Part shown: positions 21,937-33,255 of the stretch, piece by piece
Layout of the letters: each line of letters begins with the position of its first letter
Numbering within the stretch: the stretch's first letter is position 1
Source of the DNA: Alligator mississippiensis
Lineage: Eukaryota; Chordata; Crocodylia; Alligatoridae
Length of the DNA stretch: 64,000 nucleotides
Direction of reading: 5' to 3'
NCBI RefSeq assembly: GCF_030867095.1
Contig: NC_081832.1
Coordinates: forward strand, 59,133,444 to 59,197,443
Translations under genes and position numbers: made by a program
Notes under the pieces: generated by a model
Database searches by the model: none
What the model was told of the DNA's origin: nothing
What the model saw: the letters and a program-made list of their open reading frames with translations, nothing else

Positions 21937-24507
21937 TTTAGAGTGCATAGAAAAGGTGTCTCTGTTTTAGAAGTAAATTGTCCTACAGACATAGCAGCTA
22001 ATGTAAATCAACATGGCTGCAGCACCCGAGGATCTGGCCCAGCAGTTTGTCTTCCACACCAAATTGTTAGTTGTTCAGTGGGAGCAGTCTCAGAATAAAT
22101 CATGTGAGACCAAACCTAATTTAAAAGATCTGTGTGTTTACAGTAACATTTAAAGAAAAATACAGCAAGCAAGCAGTAAATAAACTGCATCTACTCAGCG
22201 TGAGGGATTTTGTAGCAAGATGATCAAAATATTGCTATCAGATGTAAGGGAGACTTCATTTCTCTGTATTTCTTAAATAGGAAAAATTAATCCCATGTGC
22301 TAGTGTAAGACTGTATCTGCTTAGTTCACAGGTCAGAGAAAAAGTGTAACTAAGTGGGTTCATTAAGAGATATAAGAAACAAAGTTTCATCCAAGTCCAT
22401 CAATGCCCCATGCTGAGTAATCACAGGAAACAAATTATGCTGGATGCAATTATTTAATTTTAATTAATAGATAATCCACTCTCACTAGGAGAGAAAAACA
22501 AAGACCTCAACTCCTTTCCAGTACCTACTGAGAGAAAATCTCATTATACTCCAAATCTTTTAGTATTACAATCCTACATAATTTAAAAGAAAAAAAGTCT
22601 CTAAGATTGAACACCTACATCCATGTATACTTGGAAATACCGCTTGATTGCAGGTAAAAATGCATTTAAGGAACTGTCTATTTGGTAGACCCAGGCCTCT
22701 AAACCTACATACCCTTGTTGGAGGTTGTGGGACAAAGGAAGCTGCAATGGTTTGGACGCATCATTAGAAGACTGGGCGCCCTTGCCAACGCCATAATGCA
22801 GGGTGCAGTGGAGAGAAAGAGAAAAAGAAGTAGGCCCAAGACGAGCTGGGGAGCCAATATTAAGGACTGGAAGGAGCTTCAGCTGACAGTGTGTGCAAAG
22901 CTAGCCGAACACAGGGCAGAGTGGAAGAGTGTTGTTACAGCATCTAAGGTGTCCCGATGGTCTCAGTGACCTTGGGACCGACCTGACTAGTGGGTAGAGG
23001 TGGGGATTGAGAGTTACGGACACTGGACCTAATTTCTTTAAGTGATGGTGTGTTAAACAGACAAACAGCAAAGCCAAACCCCCACAACCCTTAGCTATAA
23101 AGTAAACAAATTATTATTAAATCTTAGTCCTGTAGACTCTGTTGGGACATTCTAAGCATTCAGTCCTGAAAGGGCTTATCTCACAGCTGGGAAGATTTAT
23201 CTCCTATGGGCAAAGAAAAGGGATTGGCCAGCGTTTCATCCAGGATAATGCTGCTGTAAAGAGAATATTCTACCCACAGGGTATAGTCAGCTCCCAGAAT
23301 ATTAGAGTACATGTTGCAATCTGCAGTACCCACTAGCCAGGGATGCACATAATCCTTTTCAGTCATGGGAATGTGCCTTCTCTTTCTTCATCATTCACAG
23401 TGAGAAACAGTTCCTTAGAGCTTTCAAAATATGGTTTCCATTGTGCACTGGGTCAGCATGAACACCTTTCAACATTTTTCATGGCTGGGGAAAAGGAGAC
23501 CACAGCATAACCAATAATTGGGTGGCTGGGGAATTCTTGTGGGATGAGGCAATTCTGAATCTGGAAGAGCAGGAATTAGAACTGGGTCTCCCAGGTAAGT
23601 GTCCATCCTTCCAGGAGATTCTCTTTCACCTTCTTTCTCTGTCCTCTGCCTCCCCCCCACCCAACCTCATTTTTCTTGAAGTAATTATGACTGAAAGTTT
23701 ACTTGAAAGTTTTATTTTTGACAAATTGGTATTTTCTGGCCAAAAAATTGTCTACAGTTCCCAACCAGCATGATATGAGATCACTATTGTCACTGAAAAA
23801 GAGGATTTTGCCTCAACCTTTTTAGTTAGAAACTTAAGGTCATGCTTTGTTTTTTTATTACCTACTTCAACACCTGATATCTCTCAGAGACAGTAACTTT
23901 ACATGGATTTATAGCAATGGAAAGTATCAAACTTTTAGACAGAAATGTGACTTCTTAGGTTGACAATATCCATTTTAAAACTTTGCTTTTGGTCTGTGTT
24001 TTTGGTCTGTATTTCTGCCAGTAAAAGAACTTTATGGAACACATTCAGAAATAGATGTGAGAGGGGCATACACAAAGTAAAGTAAATGGAAAAAAGTTCA
24101 AACAAATGCTTTGGGATTCCCTTCCACCAATATCAGCTCAGCTTTAAATTGCACCATGCTGTGCAGTTGCTGACTAGCTCCTACTAAAGTCTGACATTAC
24201 AAAAGCCATGCCATCTGTTGTCTGTATGTAATAAAAAGTGTATCTCTGTATGAGAAAGTGAAGGCAGTCATGTATCTTTCCTTAATGAGTGTTCTCCACA
24301 TTCTGTGACTAGCCTTAAAAAACACAAGGACATGTGCATAATTGTACATTTCTGTGCTATTTGTACTGGCACAATATTTGAGAACTAGGAAACTCCTGCT
24401 TCTTAAAGGAGCTGCCCTTGCCTGCAGTAGTAGTATAGTACTAAGTAAATCTGTAAAAGGCTGTAGGCCTTTGCTGTCCCACTCCATTGCAGCTTCATTC
24501 AAACACC
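21937..24507. other. Intergenic, mostly featureless
   Basis: Apart from the LINE-like fragment at 22690-22985, I see no gene, RNA or named repeat here. Confidence 0.5.
22690..22985 (+). pseudogene. C-terminal fragment of a non-LTR retrotransposon ORF2
   Basis: An 84-residue open frame (22715-22969) contains RKLQWFGRIIRRLGALANAI, the basic run ERKRKRSRPKTSWGANI, and KDWKELQLTVCAKLAEHRAEW. The LQWFGHxxRR...GxRxxGRPxxxWxxxI...A.dR..W pattern is typical of the region downstream of the reverse transcriptase in several LINE clades. It is unlike the CR1 C-terminus seen elsewhere in the window, so it is from a different clade, which I cannot name. It is 5'-truncated with no catalytic domain. Confidence 0.6.
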
Positions 24508-24914
24508 TTGGGTGCATCTACATGTGAAATTCATTCAAAGAAATCAATTCCAGCGCAGCATGTGGAGCCAGACTGGAACAGCCCTAGCTGGCAGGGGGCC
24601 CAGGGGGTCAGGTTGCCAGCCCAGGGCTGCTCTGACCCAGCTCAATGTGATACGGAGGGGCTGGCTGGGACACAAAGGTGCTCTGGTGTGGGGCTAGCCG
24701 GCAGGCAGCCAGCCCCATCAGCATCTACACTCGTGTTGTTGCGGAGTACTTTACTCCACCACAGGATAGTTTGTTTATACAGGTACTTGTATGTATACAA
24801 GTGGAGTGCAGTGGAGTAAATTAGTTTACTCTGACCTAATAGTATTGCACGTGTAGACACTGATGTTTTACCGTGGAGCTAATTAGCCAGTAAATGTCTC
24901 GTGTAGACCCACCC
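24508..24914. mobile_element. MITE with GTCTACA-type terminal inverted repeats
   Basis: The left end TGGGTGCATCTACATGTG and right end, inverted as GGGTGGGTCTACACGAG, form imperfect inverted repeats. Subterminal TTTACTCCAC and GTGGAGTAAA blocks are also inverted. It belongs with the elements at 46022, 54309 and 58655. Confidence 0.65.
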
Positions 24915-26994
24915 AGTTAGTCTTATCCAGTTAAACTATATCATTGTAAGATCTGTTTCTTTTCAGTAATAATAGATAGTTTATATCTTATTTGTGAGCC
25001 CTTACTTAAGCTTTTGTCTTCACCTGTCTTTTGTATGTGCACTCTTGTGACTAATTAAAAGTAGTAATTGATCAGGAGTTGCATCTCTCTTCTTCAGGTT
25101 TGACCTCCAAAATATAACTAATGACATCAGCCCAAGGCTAGCTTCTACAGTATCAGAGCAGAGCATTTAAGGCCTCTGTCTTGCACTGGGCCCTGCATGT
25201 TCTAGATGGAAACCTCACCTGCATAAGGCAGTGGAGAAGGTAAATGAACTCGAGCCATGAACTTTCCCTGTTTGAACAGAACTTACAAGGGCAATCTCCC
25301 TGGTGTAGTAATATAGTACAAAGAACCTTGGAAATCAGATCAGTTGACAGATAAAGAAAAGCACTGTGGCTGTAGGAGACAGTTGGGAAAGAGATAAGCA
25401 GATTATGTGTAGATACATGACTTCCTTATGTAGCTATCTCTGCAGGAATCAAATTACAGCAATCGCTTTCTACAACTCTTGGCATGCTAAAGCAAAAAGA
25501 TGATATCTGCACAAGTTTACAAGGCTTGGGGCTAGTGTGTGTGGGGAAGTTAACATGCAGTCAGTGAGGACACAAATGTACACTGGTCCACTACTCTATG
25601 CTGTCTCAGGCATGTGGACCCCTTAGTTGTCTTTCCAAGTGGAGTAAGTTACCTTTCACATAGGCAAGTGGCATTAACAGACTCAGTATAAAGACTGGCC
25701 AGCGCACTGCAAATTCACACCCTTGATTCTGCACACTAACATTCCTGTGTATATAAGCCCCTGATGGAATTGCATTGCTGTGTTCCTGAGTTTTTTTGTT
25801 ATTACTATACATCTCTGGTCACTTTTGAAGAGTATTTGCAAATTAAGCAATTTGTAAAGTAATCTCCCAAGACCATCCAAGTTGCTACCGCTCTGGTTTC
25901 AGTGAAGCTGTTCTCTGTACCCAACAGTATTAGATTTTGATAGTTTAAAGTTCTCTTGATTTCCATGCCTCTGCAGAGATGGAATATGAATGCTACATTA
26001 ACTCCATGCCAGCACACTTCTGCAAGAGTGAGTTTCATCCTTGGAGGCATAAACACAGAGGTAACATAGAAGACCCAAACTTCATTAAAAATTCTGTACA
26101 CATTCTTGCTTAGGTCAGAAAGCGCATCGGTTAACCTGCACCTGCTTGTAGTTCAGAATAGATACAGTTTGTACTCCTACCCATAAAATATGAGATTGTA
26201 GACATTGCTAAAAATGTCCTTGGTTCACATTATATTATACTTCCATTTAATAGAACTCAACTCCAATTTAATTAAATGCCTGTGAAGAGCTAAGAATTGT
26301 TTCCCTTGGAGGAAGAGTGATAGTAGTGCCCATGAGATTAGGATATTATGGAGTTAGGCAGACTGTTCAGCTGCCTTGTTGGTTTCAGGTATACAAGCTG
26401 AAGATGGTCTCCACAATTTGGCTGTTATCATTAGGTTACCCTTGGCTGTAGCTATTATTTTCTAACTGAGCCAGAAGTTGCAACAGTTCCTTATGTAGGC
26501 CAGAGAAAAAGATTATTCTCCTACATGAGGTTAGGTCTGCCATCTGGTGGCCAGCTAACAGAGAAGACTAAACCAATTAGTATAGACGTACATCTGGCCT
26601 ATTCATGCTCCCAGACCTTAATTCATCCCATGTATAATGCCACTGACTTCTACAGAATAGTGCTGAGAGTTTGCATTTGGCTTAGTGCCATGGCTGAATT
26701 TCTACACTGTCCAAAGGTAACAAATTTTCCAGCTAGGCTTGTATGGAGCCTTTCTCTGGCCAGGCTAGCAGAAGGTGCGTTAAACTTGTCGGTCTCACAG
26801 CAGGGAGTTGCTCATCATGTCTCACTTTTAAGGATATCTGATAATTGCTCCCTGGTTAGTGATGATGTCACAAATAGTGGATTATGACCAAGGGTTTAAT
26901 CAGTTTGTAATTCTGCGGTTTTCATGGAAACTGTGAAATCCAGGACTATCTGCAAAATCTACTTAAAAAAAACTTAATAAAAATAAAATGCTGG
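24915..26994. other. Intergenic, nothing recognised
   Basis: AT-rich sequence with only short spurious open frames. Confidence 0.5.
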
Positions 26995-27247
26995 CTCCCC
27001 ATTGGAAACTATTAATCTTTGCTGCCACTGCAGCCCAACTTTGCAGCCTGCTGGGGAGGGAGGTGCTGGCTGGAGGGGTGGCACAAAGGGCAGCAGACAA
27101 GATGGCGGCTGCCCCCTTGTCCCTCCTTCCCCCATGGGGGCCTCTCCACTAATCAGTACTGAGGGGAGGGAGCCAAAGGGCAGCCAGTGGACAAGATGGT
27201 GGCTGACCCCTCCTTCCCCTACCGGGGTTTCTTTGCCAGTTAGCACT
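26995..27247. repeat. GC-rich segment with an imperfect internal duplication
   Basis: Two related blocks of about 80-90 bp (about 27072-27163 and 27165-27247) share AAAGGGCAGC, GACAAGATGG.GGCTG, CCCTCCTTCCCC and a final AGTACTG/AGCACTG. It is possibly the interior of a non-autonomous DNA transposon. It is not coding. Confidence 0.5.
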
Positions 27248-27524
27248 GTGGGGCAAGGCCATCAGAGTACATCCAAGAAATATCCATGGAATGTGCTATT
27301 TATGCTGCAACTGACCCACGGAAATTATTTAGTTTCTCCTAACTATGACATTACTGAAACATCGGGTAGGATAATACCTTGTTCCAAAAGTAGATGCTTC
27401 TACTGCTACCCATACGATCAGCAATGACTGGAAAAGTAGTAGAAGAGAACTGCATGGAAGTTTCATGGGGATTTACTCAAATGTTGCAGGTCAGCAGTGA
27501 AAACCTGGCTCCTTCAAGTCTGAG

Positions 27525-27613
27525 GTATTTTTTTCTACTGTCTGCAGTCATGCAGGGATTTTGCCTCACATTTTTAATATGAAGCAGGAATGTAATTTAA
27601 TGAACCTAAATTC
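27525..27613 (+). repeat. Donor copy of an 89-bp inverted duplication
   Basis: The sequence is identical over 89 bp to the reverse complement of 28980-29068. I recognise no repeat family in it. The second copy lies between two Penelope-like arms, so this copy is taken as the source. Confidence 0.85.
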
Positions 27614-27799
27614 TGTGTGTAAATGTATAACGCATACCCTGTTAGTAATGCAACTAACTGGTCAGGTGGGAACACAAATACTAATCTGTAAAAGCATGTT
27701 GGCCTAAAATCTACCAGTGCAAGACCTAAGACCAAACTTACACATTTTTTTCCTTATGGGACTTAAGTAGTCCATACACCTGGTGTCATCGCTTATGGA

Positions 27800-28345
27800 A
27801 TGTGAGCCACCAATGCGACGCCGCAGCTGGCAAAAAACAAAACTCTGGCCTGCATCTTTCAATGCATCTCAAACAAGACCCGGGAAGTCATCCTCCCACT
27901 TTACTTGGCCTTGGTGAAACGACAGCTCAAATACTGTGTCCGGTTCTGGGCTCTGCAATTCAGAAAGGATGTGGAAAAGCTGGAGAGAGTCCAGCGGAGA
28001 GCCATGAAAATGATTAGAGGACAAGAGAGCAAGCCTTATGAGAGGCTGAGAGACATGGCACTCTTCAGCCTGGAGAAGCATAGGCTCAGGGGTGACTTGG
28101 TGCCAGCCTATAAGTATATAAAGGATGTACACAGAGAAGTGGGAGAACGTCTGTTCACCAGGGCACCCCATGGGAAGACTAGGTCCAATGGTCACAAACT
28201 CCTGGAAGACCATTTTAGGTTGTACATAAGGAAAAACTTCTTTACTGTCCTAGTCCCCAGGGCCTGGAATAGACTCTCCTCAGAGGTGGTGCAGGCACCT
28301 ACTCTGGATTCCCTTAAGAAACACTTGGATGCCTATCTTGCTGGG
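27800..28345 (+). mobile_element. CR1 LINE 3' fragment, upstream half (interrupted)
   Basis: A single open frame of 148 codons (27905-28351) encodes the CR1 ORF2 C-terminus: LKYCVRFWALQFRKDVEKLE, RVQRRAMKMIRG, then ERLFTRAPHGKTRSNGHKL. The final CR1 codons are cut by the Penelope-like insertion, and the 3' UTR resumes at 29643. The frame is open, so this CR1 is relatively young. Confidence 0.88.
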
Positions 28346-28459
28346 GTTTAGGTTGTAGCCGTGTTGGTCTAAGGACATAGGCAGACAAGGTTCCTTGGGT
28401 GAATCTGATATCTTTTATTAGACCAACCCAAATAGTTGGAAAATAGTTATTAAGCAAGC

Positions 28460-28485
28460 TTTCGGATTCAAAAACCCTTCATCAG
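28460..28485 (-). ncRNA. Hammerhead-ribozyme-like core in PLE terminal repeat (left arm)
   Basis: The minus strand reads CTGATGA, then a hairpin GGGTT-TTTG-AATCC (one G-T wobble), then GAAA, then GCTTGC. CTGANGA-helix-GAAA is the conserved hammerhead core, and hammerhead motifs are known from Penelope-like elements. The third helix would be only a GC/GC pair with a TT loop, so activity is uncertain. Confidence 0.5.
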
Positions 28486-28979
28486 GCTAAGGACGTTTCA
28501 GCAGTTGGTGTGTGCTCTTCCTGGATGGAATGAAAAGTAAAGAAGCCAGCGGCTGGGCTGGTATGCATACAAGACAGGTAGTCAGTGAAAATGTAGACTG
28601 AGTCGTCAGTGTGTGAGAGACAGGCTGGTGGGGGGCGGGGAAGAGAGAGAAGGGGGATGAAAGTGGAGAGATAGCTGGGGAGTCAGATGTCAAGCAGGTT
28701 ATAATGTGTCATAAATCCAATGTCTATATTCAGTCCATGATTTTTAGTATCCAGGAGGTTGATGAAGTGCAGTTCATAGGCTCGTCTCTGGGAGTGTTTT
28801 GTAAGTTTCCTCTGAGGATCCGGACTGAGAGATTGGAGAGAGAGTGGTTTTCTTGTGAGAAATGTGCCCCCACCGGTAATTGGGTATTTCTGTCTTTGAT
28901 GGATTTCTGGCGCCCGTTCATTTTGGTGACAGTTCTTGTTTGGTCTCTTCTATGTATTTTCCATCAGGGCATTTTATGT

Positions 28980-29068
28980 GAATTTAGGTTCATTAAATTA
29001 CATTCCTGCTTCATATTAAAAATGTGAGGCAAAATCCCTGCATGACTGCAGACAGTAGAAAAAAATAC
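28980..29068 (-). repeat. Inverted 89-bp copy of 27525-27613 inside the PLE insertion
   Basis: It is an exact reverse complement of 27525-27613. At its right junction the TAC-plus-A-run sequence is shared with the PLE arm (about 7 bp of microhomology). At its left junction about 1 bp is shared. Confidence 0.9.
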
Positions 29069-29540
29069 GTAGGAGAGACCAAACAACAACTGCGCACCAG
29101 AATGAATGGACACCGGAAATCTATCAAAGACAGAAATACCCAATTACCTGTGGGGGCACATTTCTCACAAGAAAACCACTCTCTCTCCAATCTCTCAGTC
29201 CTGATCCTCAAAAGAAACTTACAAAACACTTCCCAGAGACAAGCCTACGAACTGTACTTCATCAACCTCCTGGATACTAAAAATCATGGACTGAATATAG
29301 ACATTGGATTTATGACACATTATAACCTGTCTGACATCTGACTCCCCAGCTATCTCTCCACTTTCATCCCCCTTCTCTCTCTTTCCCCACCACCTCCCCA
29401 GCCTGTCTCTCACCTATTGACTCCTCAATCTACATTTTCACTGACCACCTATCTTGTATGCATACCAGACCAGCCTCTGGCTTCTTTACTCTTCATTCCA
29501 CCCAGGAAGAGCACACACCCACTTCTGAAACTTCCTTAGC

Positions 29541-29566
29541 CTGACGAAGGGTTTTTGAACCCGAAA
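29541..29566 (+). ncRNA. Hammerhead-ribozyme-like core in PLE terminal repeat (right arm)
   Basis: The plus strand reads CTGACGA, a perfect five-pair hairpin GGGTT-TTTG-AACCC, then GAAA. The downstream CCTTGC weakens the possible third helix. Confidence 0.5.
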
Positions 29567-29642
29567 CCTTGCTTAATAACTATTTTCCAACCATTTGGGT
29601 TGGTCTAATAAAAGACATCAGATTCACCCAAGTAACCTTGTC

Positions 29643-29757
29643 TGCCTATCTTGCTGGGATCGTTTGACCCCTGTTTACTGCCTGCCCTTTGGGCAGGGGG
29701 CTGGACCTGATGATCTTGAGAGGTCCCTTCCAGCCCTAATGTCTTTGAAATCTATTA
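29643..29757 (+). mobile_element. CR1 LINE 3' UTR, downstream half (after the PLE insertion)
   Basis: It resumes the CR1 at the duplicated target site, then has GGGGGCTGGACCTGATGATC, TTGAGAGGTCCCTTCCAGCC and a degenerate tail. It joins 27800-28345 as one original element. Confidence 0.85.
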
Positions 29758-29759
29758 AA

Positions 29760-31504
29760 TCTCTGCCCAGGATGGATCTGAGCCATTGATTATATGTTTG
29801 AGGTCAGTGTGTAATTATATTTGTTTTGCCTTGAAATCTGTGCATTAAAAAGGTTGCTTGAGCCATTGACTTCACCCTCAACACTTGGCATGCTGGAGAT
29901 TTGAACCCAGGAGGTAAGAATAGAGGGTATAAGAGTAAAACAGATAGAGACAAGGCTAGCTGTTGTGCTTGAATTTGTCAAAGAAAGAGAGTTTGTGAGT
30001 TGAAACTGCATGGACAGTGCAGGCAGTCAGTGGGAATAGGATGTTAGATAAGTAACATTGTTGTGGAAACCTGTGCCTGAAGAAATGAATCAAAGAGTTC
30101 ATTCCTTCTGTCTGTAAAACCGTTCTGTGATATGCAAAAGAGCCAAGACTCCAAATTCCACTGGGAGGAGACAGAACTTTCAGCAACTGAATCAAAGACC
30201 TTGGCATATCTTTACTTTCAGAATTTACTTACCACAAAGTCATAAAAAGAAAGTCTTGCATTCTTATTTTAATGTCAAAGTCACCCTGCCCTTGAAGGTC
30301 TCTCCCTGTCTTTAGAGTTTGTTAACCTTTCAGATGTGTTTTAAAGCCAACTTAGATACACTCAATGACAAAATGAAGATAAGAAAAGAAATTCCATTAG
30401 TAAGTGAACTAGGATGTGTGACTGTCTCTGAAGTCCTTTCAGAGCTGAAATGCAGCTGAGCAAAGGACAAATTCAGAATAAATCTAGGAACTCTCCAGTG
30501 AAAACAAAGTTACCCTTAAATGATTTTTTGAGCATGAAGTTTGATCAGGAAAGCTTGTAAATTCTTAATACAACTGTATCGGGCAATTATTCAGAAACCC
30601 CCCATAGTTGATGGCTAATGATTATTAATTCCTTTGGTATTCAGAGTAATCATTCATAATGAATTCAGATGAACTAATTTGGTGTTAATGTAATGTGTAA
30701 TTCCTTGGGAGTCCCATTATAATTTTGCCTTATTAAGTATCCACTTAGTGCTAGGTGTTATTATTTTGAACTCATAAGCAGTAGAAAAGTAATTATCAAC
30801 AAGATGTGGTTAAATTACTGAAGAGCTAAAATTTGTGCAAAGTCTGTGCATTTAACACAATGCTTTAGGCATTTGTGCAAGACTTGTGCAGAGAAGTTAA
30901 TGCTGACCTTTGTCCATGCTAGGGCACTCTGAAAGGTGGGGTGTGTAAAGGAAACAGCTGGAAAAGTATCCCAAAAGGGAAAGGGAACCTACCCAGAGAC
31001 ACAAGGCACATATTTCTCTCAATATTGTGGCTTGAGGAGACCAAGCCTGTGCTTGTTCTCTAATAGTTAATGAGAAGCTTCCTTTACTCTGTCACACACT
31101 GATCCCAGGAAATCTGTAGTTTCTAGACCTCACAGGGATAGTTCCCATGGAGAGGGGTAATCTGGATCAAAGTACTTTCGATGTGCCTCAAAGCTGCTAA
31201 AGATGAAGCTACATGGCACTGCAAAACCAATTTAGCAGCACAAATTAATTAAAACACCTTTAACACTCTATAATAAAGAGGAGGAGAACATGTCTAATTA
31301 TTCCTGTGGCAACTGGCAAATTAAAGCAGTATTCTGGAGTTGAAAGGCAGAAGTGGTCCTACATGGTAAGCTAATGATATGCCACTACTTTAAGCATACT
31401 GAACCAATTGAAGTCCCCTGAAGTAAAAGCAATAACTCACATCACTTTCATTACATTGGCCCTGGACACACAAGTTACCTTCCTAGTGCACCCAAATCGC
31501 ATAT
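29760..31504. other. Intergenic, nothing recognised
   Basis: AT-rich sequence. No exon, RNA gene or named repeat seen. Confidence 0.5.
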
Positions 31505-32044
31505 AGAAATATAGGAACATAGGACTGAAAGAGACCTCCTGTGTCCCTCAGTTCAGTGCCCTGCTATTACAAATAGCTGTGTCAGATAATTGTGTCTATA
31601 AACTGATCAAACTCCACCTTAAAACCTGTTTAACTACTCCTACTAGCAGGCTATTCCAGAAGTTCCTTTCTCTGATGGCCTCCTCCTAATTTCTAGCCAA
31701 TTCATTGCCTATTTAGAGCCATTTGCTTTGTGCCAATATTGTTCTTTATCTCTTCTCCCTCTGATGTCTACTCCCTGATGTATTTCTACAGAGCAGTCAT
31801 ACCCCTTTTCAGTCTTCATTTTGCTAGGCTAAACAAATCCAAGCTCTTTTAGACTCCTTTCATATGATAAGTTCTCTATTTTACTGATCATTCTAGTAGT
31901 CTTCTGCCTCTGTTCCAATTTGAATTAATCTTTCTTGAACATGAGAGACAAAAATTATACAGTGTTGCAGAAGGCTGTGTTGAGATCTCTTCTGCAAGAG
32001 CATTAACACTTCCCTATCTCTATAGGAAATACTGTACCCTAGGA
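31505..32044 (-). mobile_element. Old CR1 LINE 3' fragment
   Basis: The minus-strand CR1 tail (ATAGAAATATAGGAACATAG, GACCTCCTG) is followed by the reverse complement of the usual downstream consensus: AAACTCCACCTTAAAACC, GGCTATTCCAGAAGTTCC, CTAAACAAATCCAAGCTCTT. It is diverged, and the hAT-like element at 32045 abuts it. Confidence 0.75.
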
Positions 32045-32360
32045 CAGTGGTTCTCAACTTTTTTTGTACCAGGATCCATTTGTAAACATTGATGGCCATT
32101 CCTGTCCCAGTGCCCCTCACTCCTGACCTACAGCCCCCTACCCCCAGGCCCAAGCCCCAGAGTGTGTGGGGCATGGTGGGGGCCCAAGCAGCCCCTTGCA
32201 GGCTGGAACTGTGCCAGCTTGCAAGTGAAAAGCCAGTTTCCCACATTTTTCTCCTTTAAAGCAGAATCCATTTGTAAAGTTTGTTGATCCATTTTTAAAG
32301 TTTGTTAGTGACCCTTTCATATATTCTTGTGACTCACTTTTGCTGCTGCAACCCATACTG
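32045..32360 (-). mobile_element. hAT-like MITE (CAGTGGTTCTCAAC family), copy 2
   Basis: It starts with CAGTGGTTCTCAACTTTTTT and ends CAACCCATACTG, inverted relative to copies 1 and 3. It contains CCATTTGTAAACATTGATGG and CCCTTTCATATATTCTTGTG. No clear 8-bp target duplication. Confidence 0.75.
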
Positions 32361-32469
32361 GGGGAGCTTGTGCCAAGGTAGCAGCAGTTCATAGCGCCAC
32401 TGCAGCCTCTCTCACTCCCCTTGCTCTTCATGCTATCCCAGGAACCAAAATTAAAAGATACACCTCTGC

Positions 32470-33255
32470 TCCAATCCTTAAGCACTGGAACAGGCTACCC
32501 AGAGAAGTTGTGAGATCATAAAATCATAGAAAGTGAGGTTTGGAAGGGACCTCAGGAGGTCATCTAGTCCAACCCCCTGCTCAAAACAGAACCATCCCTA
32601 GCTAGATCATTTCAGCCAAAGCTTTGTCTAGCCAGGTTATGAAAAACTCCAAGGATGGAGCTTCCAGTATTTCTCTGGGTAACCTGTTCCAGTGTTTTAC
32701 TACCCTCCTAGTGAGAAAATTCTTCCTAATATCTAACCTAAACTTCCCTTGCTGCAACTTGAGACCATTGCTCCTTGTTCTGTCATCTGCCACCTTGGAA
32801 AACAGTTTAGCTCCATCCTTTTTTGAACCCCCCTTCAGTTAGTTGAAGGCTGCTATTAGGTCAGCACTCCTCTTCTCTAGACTAAATGAACCCAGTTTCC
32901 TCAGTCTTTCCTCATAAGTCACATCCCCCAGTCCTCTCACCATTTTTATCACTCTCCACTGGACTCTGTCCCATTTGTCCACAACCTTTCTGTAGTGGGG
33001 GACCCAAAACTGAACACAGTACTCCACTGGCCTTACTAGTGCTTGTTGAACCTCATGAGATTCCTTTTGGCCCAATCCTTCAATTTATCTACGTAACAAT
33101 GATCCTAGCCCTACCCTCCAGCATATCTACTACTCCCCCCAGCTTGGTGTCATCTGCAAACGGTTTTAAGAGCAGATTAAACAGACACTTGACTGAGATA
33201 TTTTAGCTGCCTTGACTTCCTGAGGTCCTTTTCAATCCTGCTATGTTATGATTCT
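32470..33255. mobile_element. Nested pair of CR1 3' ends in opposite orientation
   Basis: A plus-oriented CR1 (GCACTGGAACAGGCTACCC at 32478-32510) is interrupted. A minus-oriented CR1 from its 3' tail (AAATCATAGAAAGTGAGG, 32517) runs to ORF2 sequence at about 33167. The plus-oriented CR1 then resumes with TTTTAAGAGCAGATTAAACA and its tail TATGATTCTATATG (33168-33255). The minus part encodes, in broken frames, the CR1 C-terminal region (ALVRPVEYCVQFWVPHYRK and others). Confidence 0.8.

Larger units (their letters stand above)
28346..29642. mobile_element. Composite head-to-head Penelope-like insertion
   Basis: It is flanked by a 16-bp target duplication TGCCTATCTTGCTGGG (28330-28345 and 29643-29658). 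The left arm (28346-28979) is a minus-oriented PLE 3' end: terminal region, 3' flank and the GIY-YIG endonuclease coding end. The right arm (about 29062-29642) is a plus-oriented PLE 3' end starting at nearly the same ORF position, with an open frame containing KYVGETKQQLRTRMNGH. Between them is the 89-bp inverted copy of 27525-27613. The arms differ from each other at roughly one base in twelve over the stretch I compared. The right arm's terminus is shorter than the left arm's by about 25 bp. Confidence 0.85.

Noticed and set aside
27905..28351. 148-codon open frame as a host gene
   Set aside because: Sequence is the CR1 ORF2 C-terminus (KYCVRFWALQFRKDVEKLER) followed by the CR1 3' UTR.
29024..29341. 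105-codon frame as an independent GIY-YIG nuclease gene
   Set aside because: It is the 3' coding end of a Penelope-like element, with its N-terminal codons supplied by the 89-bp filler segment.
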